From Planctomycetota bacterium (lineage in GTDB: Bacteria > Planctomycetota > PLA2 > JAEUHO01), in contig JASJAY010000052.1 of assembly GCA_030066775.1 (NCBI GenBank), forward strand, positions 1 through 34,461: DNA of 34,461 nucleotides. The letters run 5' to 3'. Shown here piece after piece: positions 15,183-24,587 of this stretch. Within the stretch, counting starts at the first letter, position 1. Every line of letters begins with the position of its first letter. The translations under genes and the position numbers were made by a program. Under the pieces are notes generated by a model. The model searched no databases and was not told the DNA's origin. It saw only the letters and a program-made list of their open reading frames with translations.

Positions 15183-18100
15183 GCAGGCTTCGCGCTGCGC
15201 TTCGTCGGCCGCGCCTGCGGCACGAAGGCGAGCTTCACGAGCTGCGTCAGGATCGCGAGCAGCGTGACGAGGCACACCGCCGGCAGCAGGATCGACACCA
15301 CGTCGGGGAACCCCCGGTCCCAGCGCGGGAAGTTCGACTTGCCGAGCTGCATCCACATGAGCACGTTCATCGTGAGCGCAGGCAGCAGGAAGAGCAGGAT
15401 CGAGCCGCGCAGGTGGACGGGCCGGCCGTCGCGTCCCGCGAGTCGACCCCACAGGCCGTAGAGCACGATCACGAGCGAGCCGAACACGAACGGGACCCAG
15501 CCCGCGCGCGAGATACTGAAGACGAGCAGCACGGCGGCGATCAAGAGGCCACCGCGTCTGAGCAGCTGCACGGGCTTGCCGACCGGGCCGGAGCGAAGCT
15601 CCGTTCGCCACCGACGGCGCGGTCGTGAGGCGGCGGCGTCGGCCGCGCGCGCGATCAGATCCGTGAGCACGGGCACGCCAAGCGCAAACAGGGCCAGGCC
15701 GACGAGGTGCAGCTGCTGGGGCTGTACGCCGAACTCGGCGGCTGCGAGGGTTGCGATCGAGAGTGCCCACGGTGCGAGCAGCGCGAGCGGGTAACGCGGC
15801 GCGTACCGCGCGCGCATCACGAGCACCACGAGCCCGAGGAAGAGGACCCCGAGTGCATCGGGGGCGAGCTCGAATGGCCCGACGTCGAGATCCACCGTCA
15901 GGAAGCCGAAGCCGGCCGCGACGAGCAACAGGCAGGTGAAGCCACCGGCCTTCTCGCGTTGCATGGCGAGGCCGATGAGACCGCTCAGAGCGATGAGCCA
16001 GAGCGCAACCGCATACGTCTGCCCACCCGGCCGACTCGCAAGGGCGCCCACGATGGAGCCCTCGTACGTGGCCTCATTGCGGGCCCCCTCGAGCACCTCC
16101 TGGGGAACGTCGACGGTTCCTTCGGCGTGCGCGCGCAGGATGACGTAGGAGAGCTCTTGACGCGGCCGCGACAGCTCGACCCGTCGGAACGCATAGGCGC
16201 GGATCTTCTCGTCCTGCGCCTCGCGGGCGAGCCGCCACCAGGCCCAGCCCTGCTGCAGGATGAGCTCCGACGGTTCCACGTCGAGGAACTGCTGGAGGTG
16301 TTTGCTGCGCAAGTACGCCTGGAAGTCGGTGGAGGGGGGGCGTTCGATTCGAAGTGCCGCGGCGTCACCCGACATGAGTCGCGCGATGCGCAGCATGCTG
16401 CCCACGTGCACACCGAACGAGCGCGCGTGGGGGAGCCACGCTGCTTCCACGGTTTGCAGTGTCGTGTCGTCGCGAGGAAGGCCGAGTGTCGCGGCGACCG
16501 TCAGCAGCTCACGGTCCCGAGGCCGCAACCCGATGCGCGGCGACCACGCGTGCTGCTCCGGATCGGCGGGGATGAGCTTGTGCGTGCCGGTTCCGAAGGA
16601 GACCGTGGCCACATCGGCAGCAAGGCGCATGCGCCACTCAGCCACCGTCTTCGGCAGGCGCTCGTTCTCGTCGGCCGTGGCGTACATGAGCAGCACGACG
16701 TCACGTCCGTTGAGGCCCCGGTAGCGCGGGGCGAGCAGCGCAACCCGTCCGAGCGGACGGATGCGTGGCCCGACCTCGGCGGTCTCGAGAACGTATCCCG
16801 TCGAGCGCATCTCGACCGCAGGGGCCCCGAGCTCGATCGCCGGGCCCTCGTGCGCATGCGTCAGCGAGACCGTGGCGGAGAAGGAGAACCCGTGCGGCAG
16901 CGGCTCACGAAACATGGGCGTCGCGGGCACGCGCATCTCGGGCCTTCCTCGGTAGTCCGCGGGGATCTCGTAGCGCAGTCGGAAGCCCCTCCGTTCACTT
17001 GGCCCCACCGAGGCTTCACGCTCTGTCACGACCTCCCACCCCGTGCCGCGTTGCTGCAACAGGGCGAACCGCACACGTGTCCGGCTCGGCAGGGGCTGCG
17101 CGGCCTCACGCCACGCCGAAACAAGGCGCTCGCGCCCCTCCCGTCCGACGGCCAGCCCGACGTTCCGATTCGGATTCCGGATCGAGAGCAGGTGGTACGC
17201 GTTTCCTGCTGTCGCGAGGTTCTCCGTTGTGCCCAAGGTCCGGATCAGCGCCTCGGTCGTCGCGTCCTCTCCTGACTGCTTCGCGAAGCGGCGGAGCAAC
17301 GAGGCCTCGACGCCCTCGTTCTCGATCTCGCCAGCGCGATCGATGGCCGCACTCGGGCTCTGGACCTCGCCCAGGTACCACGTCACCCACGACCTCAAGA
17401 TGCGTCGACGCATCGCCAAGGCGCGCACGTCGGCGCCGCCATCGATGGCCTCCTCGAGCTCCCGCCATTGGTCCACGGCGCTGGCCATACCGAACCGCCA
17501 GCGGGAGACGCCTTTCGTGCTTCGCTGCGTCCGCACGTTCCCCACCAACGCCTTCACGTCGACGTCGGCGTTCGCGGGAATCGAGAGTGCGCCCGGTGGC
17601 ACGAAGGCGTTGGCTGCGCCCCACCGCACGGCGAGAATGAGCGCCGCCGACCTGCGGACCACGTCGGGCCAGGACGTGTCGGTTGCGACGCTATCCAGCA
17701 GCGTATCCGACAGGTCGCGCAGTCCGTTCACGCCCCGGGTCTTGAGAAGACGGCCTGCCTCGACCTCGCCGACCCACACGGCATGGATCGCGCCGACGTG
17801 CGCCTGCGGGTTCGTTTCGAGATGCGGCCAGAGGGCATCGCGCTCGAGACTGGACGCCGCGCTTGGCACCCGCACCTGGAGCCAGCGCTGCGACAGGGCG
17901 TGCAGGGGATGCCGGGGTCGATCGAGGAACGCCGGCCGCTCTTCGATGAGTAGGGCATCGACGCGAGCTCGGTCCGCCTGCAGGCCGCCGCGCATCTCAC
18001 GCAGTCGCGCCTCGGCGAAGTGTCGTGCCTTGAACCGGAAGTCGTGGACGTGCGTGCGCTGGCCCAGCAGATGCGACAAGGCCGCGCGTTCGAGCAGCAC

Positions 18101-19558
18101 GAACGGAGCGCCTTCCCACGATGTGGGCGTCGCGTCGTGCATACGCTCATGCGCGTCCGCGAGCACGGCGTCGGCTTCCTTCAACTTGTCTTGCCCAATG
18201 AGTGCACGTGACTTGAGCAGTCGCGCGCGGGCGAACAGACGCTCCGCGCGGTCGTCGCCTGCGGGATCGCCGAGGCGTACTTCGACGTCGTCGGCCACGC
18301 GCTCCGCGGCGCGGAAGTCCTCGTCGACGAGCATCGACGTGCCGAGCGCCAGCAGGCGCTCGCTCTCATCGCGGTCGCGATCCGCACCAAGCGCCAGCAA
18401 GGCGCCGATGCCCAGCACGACACCGACGGCCAAACCCAATAGCAACGTGCGATGGCGTGCGAGAGCGCGCCCGATGCGGTAGGTGGGGGCGGGCGGCTGC
18501 GCGCGCACGGCCTTGCCCGCCTCGAAGCGCTCGAGGTCTTCGAGCATCGCACGCGCGCTGCCGTAGCGGTGCTCCGGCTTCACGGCGAGCGCCTTCTCGG
18601 CGATGCGGATCAGGTCGGGCGGCAGGTGCGGGTTGCGCTTGCGCAGCGGGACCTGGTCGCCGCGGAGGACGGCCATCACCTGCTCGACGGCGTTGGCCCC
18701 TTCGATCGGCGCCTTGCCGCACAGGCACGCGTACATCAGCGCGCCGAGACCGTAGATGTCGGTGCCCTCGCCGATCGCCTCGCTCTTGCCGCGCGCCTGC
18801 TCGGGCGCCATCCATGCGGGCGTGCCGAGCACCTGGCCCGTCTGGGTGAGGCTCGCTTCGGCGTCGACCTCGAGCGCGAGACCGAAGTCGGTGACGAACG
18901 CGTCGCCGGCCTCGTCGAGCAGGATGTTCGCCGGCTTGAGGTCGCGGTGGATCACGCCGTGCGAGTGGACGTAGGCGACGGCGCCCACGACCTGCTTCAT
19001 CAAGCGCACGGTCTGGCTGGGGGAGAGCGGGCGCTTCTCGAGCCGTTCATCGAGGGACTCGCCCGCGACGAAGTCCATGCTGAACCACAGGCGGCCCGCC
19101 GTCGTGCCGACCTCGTGCACGCTGACGATGTGCGGGTGGCGCAGCTTGGCGAGCGTCTTCGCCTCCCGGTGGAAGCGCTTGAGCGCATGGCCGAAGAGCA
19201 GCTCGCCGGGTGCGAGCACCTTGATCGCGACCGTGCGGTCGAGGCTGCGCTGGCGCGCGCGGTACACGACGCCCATACCCCCGCGGCCGAGCTCGCCGAG
19301 CAGCTCGAAGTCCTCGGGCAGCTCGGGCGTGATCCCGCTGACGTCGGGCACGACGGTCTCTTCGTCGAGCACGGCGTCGACTTCGTCCGGGCGTACTTCG
19401 AGCGCGCCACGCAGGGCCTCCAGCCCGCGCACGACGTCCTTCTGACCCTTGCCCTGGAGCAGTGCTTCGGCGTCTTCGCCGGCGGCTGCGCGATCGACGA
19501 GGCGTCCGAGCTCGTCGAGCCCTTCACTGCTGTCGTGGGTGTCGTCGTGGGGGCTCAT
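15179..19558 (-). CDS. Giant membrane Ser/Thr protein kinase (PknB type)
   Basis: This 1459-residue kinase has an N-terminal catalytic domain at about residues 84-345. Key residues are present: the Gly loop GRGGMG (91-96), Lys113, a Glu near 132, HRDLKPAN (His204-Asp206), DFG (224-226) and APE (251-253). The first membrane helix is at about 371-391. A very long region (about 392-1240) follows; because of the single preceding helix it should lie outside the cytoplasm. It shows no family I know, with helical repeats first and beta-rich segments later. The last 220 residues contain about eight or nine hydrophobic helices, ending in a short basic tail. The start is ATG 19558, overlapping the sigma factor stop as ATGA. 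Kinase-linked ECF sigma factors are known from Planctomycetota, so the kinase probably controls that sigma factor by phosphorylation (inference). Confidence 0.9.
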   Translation of the reverse strand: MSPHDDTHDSSEGLDELGRLVDRAAAGEDAEALLQGKGQKDVVRGLEALRGALEVRPDEVDAVLDEETVVPDVSGITPELPEDFELLGELGRGGMGVVYRARQRSLDRTVAIKVLAPGELLFGHALKRFHREAKTLAKLRHPHIVSVHEVGTTAGRLWFSMDFVAGESLDERLEKRPLSPSQTVRLMKQVVGAVAYVHSHGVIHRDLKPANILLDEAGDAFVTDFGLALEVDAEASLTQTGQVLGTPAWMAPEQARGKSEAIGEGTDIYGLGALMYACLCGKAPIEGANAVEQVMAVLRGDQVPLRKRNPHLPPDLIRIAEKALAVKPEHRYGSARAMLEDLERFEAGKAVRAQPPAPTYRIGRALARHRTLLLGLAVGVVLGIGALLALGADRDRDESERLLALGTSMLVDEDFRAAERVADDVEVRLGDPAGDDRAERLFARARLLKSRALIGQDKLKEADAVLADAHERMHDATPTSWEGAPFVLLERAALSHLLGQRTHVHDFRFKARHFAEARLREMRGGLQADRARVDALLIEERPAFLDRPRHPLHALSQRWLQVRVPSAASSLERDALWPHLETNPQAHVGAIHAVWVGEVEAGRLLKTRGVNGLRDLSDTLLDSVATDTSWPDVVRRSAALILAVRWGAANAFVPPGALSIPANADVDVKALVGNVRTQRSTKGVSRWRFGMASAVDQWRELEEAIDGGADVRALAMRRRILRSWVTWYLGEVQSPSAAIDRAGEIENEGVEASLLRRFAKQSGEDATTEALIRTLGTTENLATAGNAYHLLSIRNPNRNVGLAVGREGRERLVSAWREAAQPLPSRTRVRFALLQQRGTGWEVVTEREASVGPSERRGFRLRYEIPADYRGRPEMRVPATPMFREPLPHGFSFSATVSLTHAHEGPAIELGAPAVEMRSTGYVLETAEVGPRIRPLGRVALLAPRYRGLNGRDVVLLMYATADENERLPKTVAEWRMRLAADVATVSFGTGTHKLIPADPEQHAWSPRIGLRPRDRELLTVAATLGLPRDDTTLQTVEAAWLPHARSFGVHVGSMLRIARLMSGDAAALRIERPPSTDFQAYLRSKHLQQFLDVEPSELILQQGWAWWRLAREAQDEKIRAYAFRRVELSRPRQELSYVILRAHAEGTVDVPQEVLEGARNEATYEGSIVGALASRPGGQTYAVALWLIALSGLIGLAMQREKAGGFTCLLLVAAGFGFLTVDLDVGPFELAPDALGVLFLGLVVLVMRARYAPRYPLALLAPWALSIATLAAAEFGVQPQQLHLVGLALFALGVPVLTDLIARAADAAASRPRRRWRTELRSGPVGKPVQLLRRGGLLIAAVLLVFSISRAGWVPFVFGSLVIVLYGLWGRLAGRDGRPVHLRGSILLFLLPALTMNVLMWMQLGKSNFPRWDRGFPDVVSILLPAVCLVTLLAILTQLVKLAFVPQARPTKRSAKPA

Positions 19559-20145
19559 GCGTCGGCCCCCAGGTGTGCGCCGAGCTGCTGCGTTCCTTCG
19601 GCCAAGCGTCGTCGTGCGGTCGACGGCGAGCAGCCGACGCGATGGGCGATGTCGTCGAGTGTGAGCCCTTCGAAGAAGCGCATCAGGAGAACGTCGCGCA
19701 GCTCGGGCGCGAGCGCCTCGAGCGCGGCCTGCATGCGCAGGGTCGACTCGCGGCGGTCGGCGGCGCTGACGGGACCCGTGCGCGACGTGCCGATGAGGCT
19801 TCGCACGTGCTCGGGATCGTGCGCCGCGCCGGGCGGCGTGCGCTTCTTCGCGCCGTGATGCTCGGCCGCCGCGCGGATGCGATTCTCCGCGACGCGGCAG
19901 ATCCAGTGCGTGAACGAGAGGTCGTCGCGGTAGACGAAGCGATCGCGCGACTGCCACGCCGACAGGTACGCCTCCTGGATGATGTCGTCCGGCTCCATGC
20001 GCTTGCGCAGCGCGGGGCCCAGGCGCACCTCGGCGTAGATCCGCAGACGCTCCGCCGCGATCACGAACAGGCGGTCGAAGGCCTCCTGGTCTCCCTCCCG
20101 AAGGCGGTGGGCGAGGACGGCGGTCGAGGCGGGTTCGGCAGGCAT
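19555..20145 (-). CDS. ECF sigma factor paired with the Ser/Thr kinase
   Basis: This 196-residue ECF sigma factor has region 2 at about residues 10-80 (GDQEAFDRLF, then EPDDIIQEAYLSAWQSRDRF and FTHWICRVAENRIR) and region 4 at about 140-190 (LAPELRDVLLMRFFEGLTLDDIA followed by CSPSTARRRLAEG). The linker has several Ser/Thr that could be phosphorylated. No anti-sigma gene accompanies it; instead its stop codon overlaps the kinase start (ATGA). Sigma factors of this kind, with the signal carried by a linked kinase, are known from Planctomycetota. GGAG lies 7 nt before ATG 20145. It follows the spermidine-synthase-like gene after 67 nt, so read-through from that operon is possible. Confidence 0.92.
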   Translation of the reverse strand: MPAEPASTAVLAHRLREGDQEAFDRLFVIAAERLRIYAEVRLGPALRKRMEPDDIIQEAYLSAWQSRDRFVYRDDLSFTHWICRVAENRIRAAAEHHGAKKRTPPGAAHDPEHVRSLIGTSRTGPVSAADRRESTLRMQAALEALAPELRDVLLMRFFEGLTLDDIAHRVGCSPSTARRRLAEGTQQLGAHLGADA

Positions 20146-20212
20146 CGCTGGGCTCCTACCTTAGAGAGACGAAGCCCACTTCCGAACCACCAGGGAATCC
20201 GCGGAAACCGCC

Positions 20213-22306
20213 TCAGCCCTGAAGATGGGGCCTGCCGCGTGCCAGCAATCCGATCGCGGCGTAGATCGCGGCCGCGGTCCCGCACGTCAGGAGAATGCCG
20301 AACGTCGACGAGATCAAGGGCGCGGCCGCGGTGGCAGAGACGGAGGCGAAGCCGTTGACCGCGAGCGCCCAGGGCACGGACGCGGTGCGCGTGCGCCCGA
20401 GCGCGGCGGGGAAGGGCATGCCCATCGGGAACGCGACGAGTGCCGACACCAACGCAACGACGAACACGTGTCCGCTCAGCAGGAAGAAGCCCGGCAGGGC
20501 CAGCACGGCTGCGGCGAGTGCCGCGCGGCGCAGCGGGCCGCCGAGGCGATCACCCACCAGGCTGCCGACACCGGAGCCGAGCAGGAAGCCGCCGATCACC
20601 GCCGAGGCGGCGAGCGTGGCGCTGCCAAGCAGGACGGTCGCTCGCGCCAGGAACGCCATCTCCATGAGCATGTAGGCGATGCCCAGCCCCAGGAAGAGGA
20701 GCGCGGGCGCGCGCGCGGCGCGTGTGAGGAGCAGGGGTCCGAACAGCAGCAGGGCGCCGAGCAGCGTGACCTGCAGAAACGCGACGAGCACGGTCACGAA
20801 CGCCCACTCGACGAACGGCACGACGTCGCGGTCGAGCACGTCGCTGATCCGGCTCCACCGGAAGGTGCGATGGAAGTAGGGGCGCGCGTCGGTGGCGGGC
20901 GACACGTCGAAGGGGTAGTCCGCGTCGGGGGGGAGCAGCGGGACGTCGATCCGGTGCATCGGACGCTCCGGCCGCATCGTCACGGGCCGTTCGATGTCGA
21001 AGCCTTCGAGGTACGCGAACAAGGACAGCTGGAGGAGGTCCTTGGTGCTCGGCGCCTGCTTCCTGAGCACGACGGTGAGCCGGTTCATCGAGCGCACGGC
21101 GAACACGTGCGGCGTGACGGCTTCCGCTGTCGCGAGCAGCTTGAGGCCGGCCCGCGGTGGCGTCGACAGGCGCGTGCTCACGGACACGACGCCTGTGTCG
21201 GTGGTGCGGCCGAGCGCGAGCGCGAGCCCTTCCACGGTGAGCATCGGCGTCTCGTGCAGGGGATCCAGGCTCCCGGCGTCCAGCATCACGACGTCGAAGC
21301 GCTCTTCCGTGTGCTCGAGGAATGCGCGTGGGTGGTCGTGGATGCCGCGATCCTCGAGGCGCGCAAGCGCCAGCAGGTCCGCATGGCTGTCGACGACGTG
21401 GGTCGCGCGCGCCAGCTGCGGCCCGACGCCGAGCAAGAGCACGCGGGCGTCGTCATCGACGTCTTGGAAGGCCAAGGCCCCCGTGGTGTGGGCGAGGTAG
21501 GTCGAGGGGCCGCGATCCAGCGCCGCGACGAAGTGCCCGTCGAGGAAGAGCCCGTCCTGGGGCGGGATCTGGGCTTCGGCCGTGAGCGACAGCCCCGGCG
21601 CGTGGTGGAGATGCGGCAGGCGGACGAGGTCCACGCGCCCGCGCGCGCTGAACCGCGTTTCGAGCACCGTCTTGCTCGGCGCGGCAGGCAGGTCCTTGAA
21701 GGGCGACATCGGGATGCCCTGGGCGCCGAACAGGAACACGATCCCGAGGCCCACGCCTGCGAGGGGCCATGCGCGCAGGGGGGTGACCGGGAGGCCCGAG
21801 ACCGCGGCCGTGCACATCAGGCCGAGTAGCACCGTCTCGGGTGCGCCCAAGCCGAGCAACGGAACGACGAGCAGGGCGCCCAGGCCCGAGCCCAGCAGGT
21901 TCGCGGCGTACATGGGGCCCGCGCGCTCAGCGCTCAGCGCGAGCGCACTGAGGATGCCCAGCGCGCCAACCAAGAAGGGCACGACGAAGATCGCCTGCAG
22001 CAGGGCGAGGTTCAGCCACTCCGCGGGGTCCCAGCCGACCTGCAGGATGTTGAAGTCGACGGTGGCGGCGAGCGCCAGGCTCGTCGCGCCGAGGACGGCA
22101 TACACGGGACCGGCGAGGGCGACGGTGCGCCGATGCCGAAGGGGCGGCACGATCGCGAGCAACACACCGGCGAGGCCGAACGCCAGCATCGTCACCGACA
22201 CGACGAGCGACGCGGCGTGGCTCCAGTACGCAATCGCGAGCACGCGGAGCAGCAGCACCTGGTGCGCGAGCACGCAGGCGCTCAATACGAAGACGGCCGC
22301 CTTCAA
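20213..22306 (-). CDS. Membrane protein with spermidine-synthase-like domain
   Basis: This 697-residue fusion has about eight hydrophobic helices in residues 1-215, a soluble part at about 220-475, and about six more helices to the end. The soluble part looks like a reduced SpeE-type Rossmann methyl/aminopropyl-transferase: VLLLGVGPQLARATHVVDSH replaces the usual GGGDG loop, and ERFDVVMLDA is the typical strand before the catalytic Asp region. The canonical glycine-rich site is incomplete, so activity is doubtful. Such fused 'spermidine synthase-like' membrane proteins are common annotations with no proven function. The start is TTG 22306, overlapping the stop codon of the methyltransferase gene (TTGA), which supports translational coupling and this start. 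No putrescine pathway genes are nearby. Confidence 0.78.
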   Translation of the reverse strand: MKAAVFVLSACVLAHQVLLLRVLAIAYWSHAASLVVSVTMLAFGLAGVLLAIVPPLRHRRTVALAGPVYAVLGATSLALAATVDFNILQVGWDPAEWLNLALLQAIFVVPFLVGALGILSALALSAERAGPMYAANLLGSGLGALLVVPLLGLGAPETVLLGLMCTAAVSGLPVTPLRAWPLAGVGLGIVFLFGAQGIPMSPFKDLPAAPSKTVLETRFSARGRVDLVRLPHLHHAPGLSLTAEAQIPPQDGLFLDGHFVAALDRGPSTYLAHTTGALAFQDVDDDARVLLLGVGPQLARATHVVDSHADLLALARLEDRGIHDHPRAFLEHTEERFDVVMLDAGSLDPLHETPMLTVEGLALALGRTTDTGVVSVSTRLSTPPRAGLKLLATAEAVTPHVFAVRSMNRLTVVLRKQAPSTKDLLQLSLFAYLEGFDIERPVTMRPERPMHRIDVPLLPPDADYPFDVSPATDARPYFHRTFRWSRISDVLDRDVVPFVEWAFVTVLVAFLQVTLLGALLLFGPLLLTRAARAPALLFLGLGIAYMLMEMAFLARATVLLGSATLAASAVIGGFLLGSGVGSLVGDRLGGPLRRAALAAAVLALPGFFLLSGHVFVVALVSALVAFPMGMPFPAALGRTRTASVPWALAVNGFASVSATAAAPLISSTFGILLTCGTAAAIYAAIGLLARGRPHLQG

Positions 22307-23139
22307 TCGCCCTGCGCCTTCGTCCCGCGCGTACCCGTCAGCGGCACGAAGCGCACGGCGTAGAGGCTGCGCGTGTAGACCTTGCCGTCGGTGTCCTTCT
22401 CGACGAGCACCAGGTCCTGCACCGCGAACGGCTGGCCCACGGGAATCACCATCCGTCCGCCGGGCTTCAGCTGCTTCACGAGCGGCGGCGGCACGTGCGG
22501 CGCGGCGGCCGTGACGACGATCGCGTCGAAGGGCGCTTCTTCGGGCCAGCCGTAGTAGCCGTCGGCGTGGCGCACCTGGACCGAGTCGTAGCCGAGCGTC
22601 TTCAGCGTCTGGGCCGCGCGTTCGGCGAGCGGCTCCTTGATCTCGATGGAGAACACGTGCGGGGTGATCTCGGCCAGCACCGCGGCTTGGTAGCCGGAGC
22701 CGGTACCGATCTCGAGCACCTTGGAACGCGCGTCGATCAGCGCCTCTTCGGTCATCGACGCGACGATGTACGGCTGCGAGATCGTCTGGTCGTAGCCGAT
22801 CGGGAGCGGGCGGTTCTCGTACGCGACCCTCTGGAGGCGCTCGGGCACGAAGCGGTGGCGCTGGACCGCGCGCATGGCGCGAAGCACGTGTGCGTCCCCG
22901 ACACCGGCAGCCTCGATGTGGTTCTTCACCAGCGCATGGCGCTCCGCGCGGCGCGGATCGCGGGGGGCTTCACGCTTCGGGGGTGTGGCCGGCGCGGGCG
23001 CCGGATCCGCCTCAGGCGTCTCGTTTGCGGCCGTCGGCGGGGGCTCTTGCGCGGAGCCTGCGTCCTCGTCCCCACATGCGGGCAGGACGAGCCAGATCGA
23101 CAGCAGGAGAACGAGCCAGCAACGCATCCGACGGTCCAT
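22303..23139 (-). CDS. pcm: Lipoprotein-type protein-L-isoaspartate O-methyltransferase
   Basis: This 278-residue enzyme of the PCMT family repairs isoaspartyl damage in proteins using S-adenosylmethionine. The catalytic part (about residues 65-270) has all family marks: QTISQPYIVASMTE, SAM motif I VLEIGTGSGYQAAVLA, then FDAIVVTAAAPHVPPPLV and LKPGGRMVIPVG. Unusually it begins with a hydrophobic segment and lipobox LPAC (Cys22), followed by a 40-residue Pro/Ala/Glu linker. It therefore appears to be membrane-anchored outside the cytoplasm, where SAM supply is unclear. ATG 23139 has no spaced ribosome site; ATG 23127 (MRCWLV) is an equal alternative, about 11 nt after AGGA. It lies 37 nt after the toroid gene and overlaps the next gene, so the three form an operon. 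Confidence 0.88.
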   Translation of the reverse strand: MDRRMRCWLVLLLSIWLVLPACGDEDAGSAQEPPPTAANETPEADPAPAPATPPKREAPRDPRRAERHALVKNHIEAAGVGDAHVLRAMRAVQRHRFVPERLQRVAYENRPLPIGYDQTISQPYIVASMTEEALIDARSKVLEIGTGSGYQAAVLAEITPHVFSIEIKEPLAERAAQTLKTLGYDSVQVRHADGYYGWPEEAPFDAIVVTAAAPHVPPPLVKQLKPGGRMVIPVGQPFAVQDLVLVEKDTDGKVYTRSLYAVRFVPLTGTRGTKAQGD

Positions 23140-23176
23140 CCTGCAATCGATGGACCGGCGAAGGCAATGCCCGACG

Positions 23177-24436
23177 CTACCTGGGCGTGGTCGGCGTCTC
23201 TTCGGTCTGCTTCGTGGGCGGCTTGGGCAGGCGCTCCGGCCAGGTGCGGTCGAGCAGCAGGATGAGCGTGTGCATCGACGTCACGTAGGCCTCGCTGCCC
23301 TTGGCGAAGAACGCGGAGCTGCCCTTCAGCTTGCCGCCGAACGGCTTCGAGTCGTTCGTCGAAGCGAACGCCAGCTTCTTGCAGATGCACTCGAAGGCGC
23401 CACTCTTCGCCTGCAGGTCGAGGATGCGGCGGAAGAACGTCTCCTTGAACCGCGCCCAGTCGCGCGGGCCGCGCAGGCGCTGGACGATGGCCGCGAGCAT
23501 CAGGTTGAACGTCGACGAGCCGTGGCCCTCGGAGAGGTACTCGAAGTGCTCGTCGACGAGCTCGAGCGCGCGCTCCATCCCGATGTCGTCCCACTCGACG
23601 CCGAGCAAGCGCATCGCGAGCGCGGCGCCGGCGGCGCGGCTCACGCCCGTCATGTCCATGTGGGCCGAGCGTTGGCTCGGGTCGTACGGGAAGCTGCCGT
23701 TGGCGAGCTCGGCGTACTCGAAGTAGGCGAGGGCGCGCGCGAGCGTGTCCTCCTTCTTCGGTGCGGCGATCGGTTCGACCACGGCGAGGCTCGACGCGAT
23801 GAGGTTGGACGACGCGAGCAGCGTGTCGGGATAACCCCCGAAGCCGTCCATCACGCTCGTGCCGCGCGGCTTGCCGCGCTTCCTGTACTGCGCATGACCC
23901 CAGCCGCCATTGGGGGCCTGGGCGGCCTCGAGGATGTCGACCAGCGTGCGCAGGGTGGCCGCGGCCTTGGCCTTCTGTCGGCCGCGCGCGTGGAGCTCGC
24001 CGTAGAACAGCGTCGCCATGCCGCACGGCCACGTGTACTGCATGATCTGACCGGGCTGGGTCTGATCGGCGGTCTCGGGCAGCTGCGCGGGATCGCGCGT
24101 ACGCGCGCGGACCTGCTTGATGTACTTGTCGAGGAAGGTGCGGGCCTTGTCCGCGAGGTTCGTCTTCTTGCGCGCCGTCTTGCTCTGAGCGTCTTCGGCG
24201 AGCAGGCCCACCAAGCCCGTGACCGCAACCGTGAACTGCTTGCGCGGCGTGCCCGTCGCGTCGGGCAGGCGGAAGACGGTCTTCTCGAGGTAGCGGATGC
24301 CGTTCGCGATCGCTGCGTCGCGTTCCTTCGCGGTGACGGGCTTCGACGCGGGCTCCGGCTTCTTCTCGGCGGCGGCGGGGACGCCGAGCAGCGCTACCAG
24401 CACGGGAATGGAGATCAGCGCCGGCAGCTTCCGCAT
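23177..24436 (-). CDS. Secreted alpha/alpha-toroid (squalene-cyclase/prenyltransferase-repeat) protein
   Basis: This 419-residue exported protein has a signal peptide (about residues 1-23, ending AAA). The rest is helical repeats of the alpha/alpha-toroid superfamily shared by terpene cyclases and protein prenyltransferases. Repeat turns resemble QW motifs: APNGGWGHAQ (about 174-183), ANGSFPYDPS (245-254), and an SGAFECICKK turn further on. Between them is a conserved GVSRAAGAALAMRLLG helix. I see no terpene-cyclase DxDD acid, so it is more likely a binding or structural protein. The start 24436 follows GGAGGG with 6 nt; an in-frame start much further upstream (25039) would run through the divergent gene and is rejected. 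It heads an operon with pcm. A second toroid gene lies at 32410-33546. Confidence 0.85.
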   Translation of the reverse strand: MRKLPALISIPVLVALLGVPAAAEKKPEPASKPVTAKERDAAIANGIRYLEKTVFRLPDATGTPRKQFTVAVTGLVGLLAEDAQSKTARKKTNLADKARTFLDKYIKQVRARTRDPAQLPETADQTQPGQIMQYTWPCGMATLFYGELHARGRQKAKAAATLRTLVDILEAAQAPNGGWGHAQYRKRGKPRGTSVMDGFGGYPDTLLASSNLIASSLAVVEPIAAPKKEDTLARALAYFEYAELANGSFPYDPSQRSAHMDMTGVSRAAGAALAMRLLGVEWDDIGMERALELVDEHFEYLSEGHGSSTFNLMLAAIVQRLRGPRDWARFKETFFRRILDLQAKSGAFECICKKLAFASTNDSKPFGGKLKGSSAFFAKGSEAYVTSMHTLILLLDRTWPERLPKPPTKQTEETPTTPR

Positions 24437-24587
24437 GAGCGGCCCTCCTTCGCACTCCCCTACGCGGTGTGCCGCCCGGCGTTGGCCCACTTCGGCTGAA
24501 CGACCACCCCGCGTCCGGATCCGACGGATTGGCCGCCAACCGGAGCGCGCGCTCGGGCGTAGGCAAGGCGTTCCGGGAGGACGTTCG

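Noticed and set aside
15707..17275. Long plus-strand open frames opposite the kinase gene (and similar ones opposite other genes)
   Set aside because: These are shadows of GC-rich codon use. They lack ribosome sites and family motifs, while the minus-strand frame is a clear kinase.
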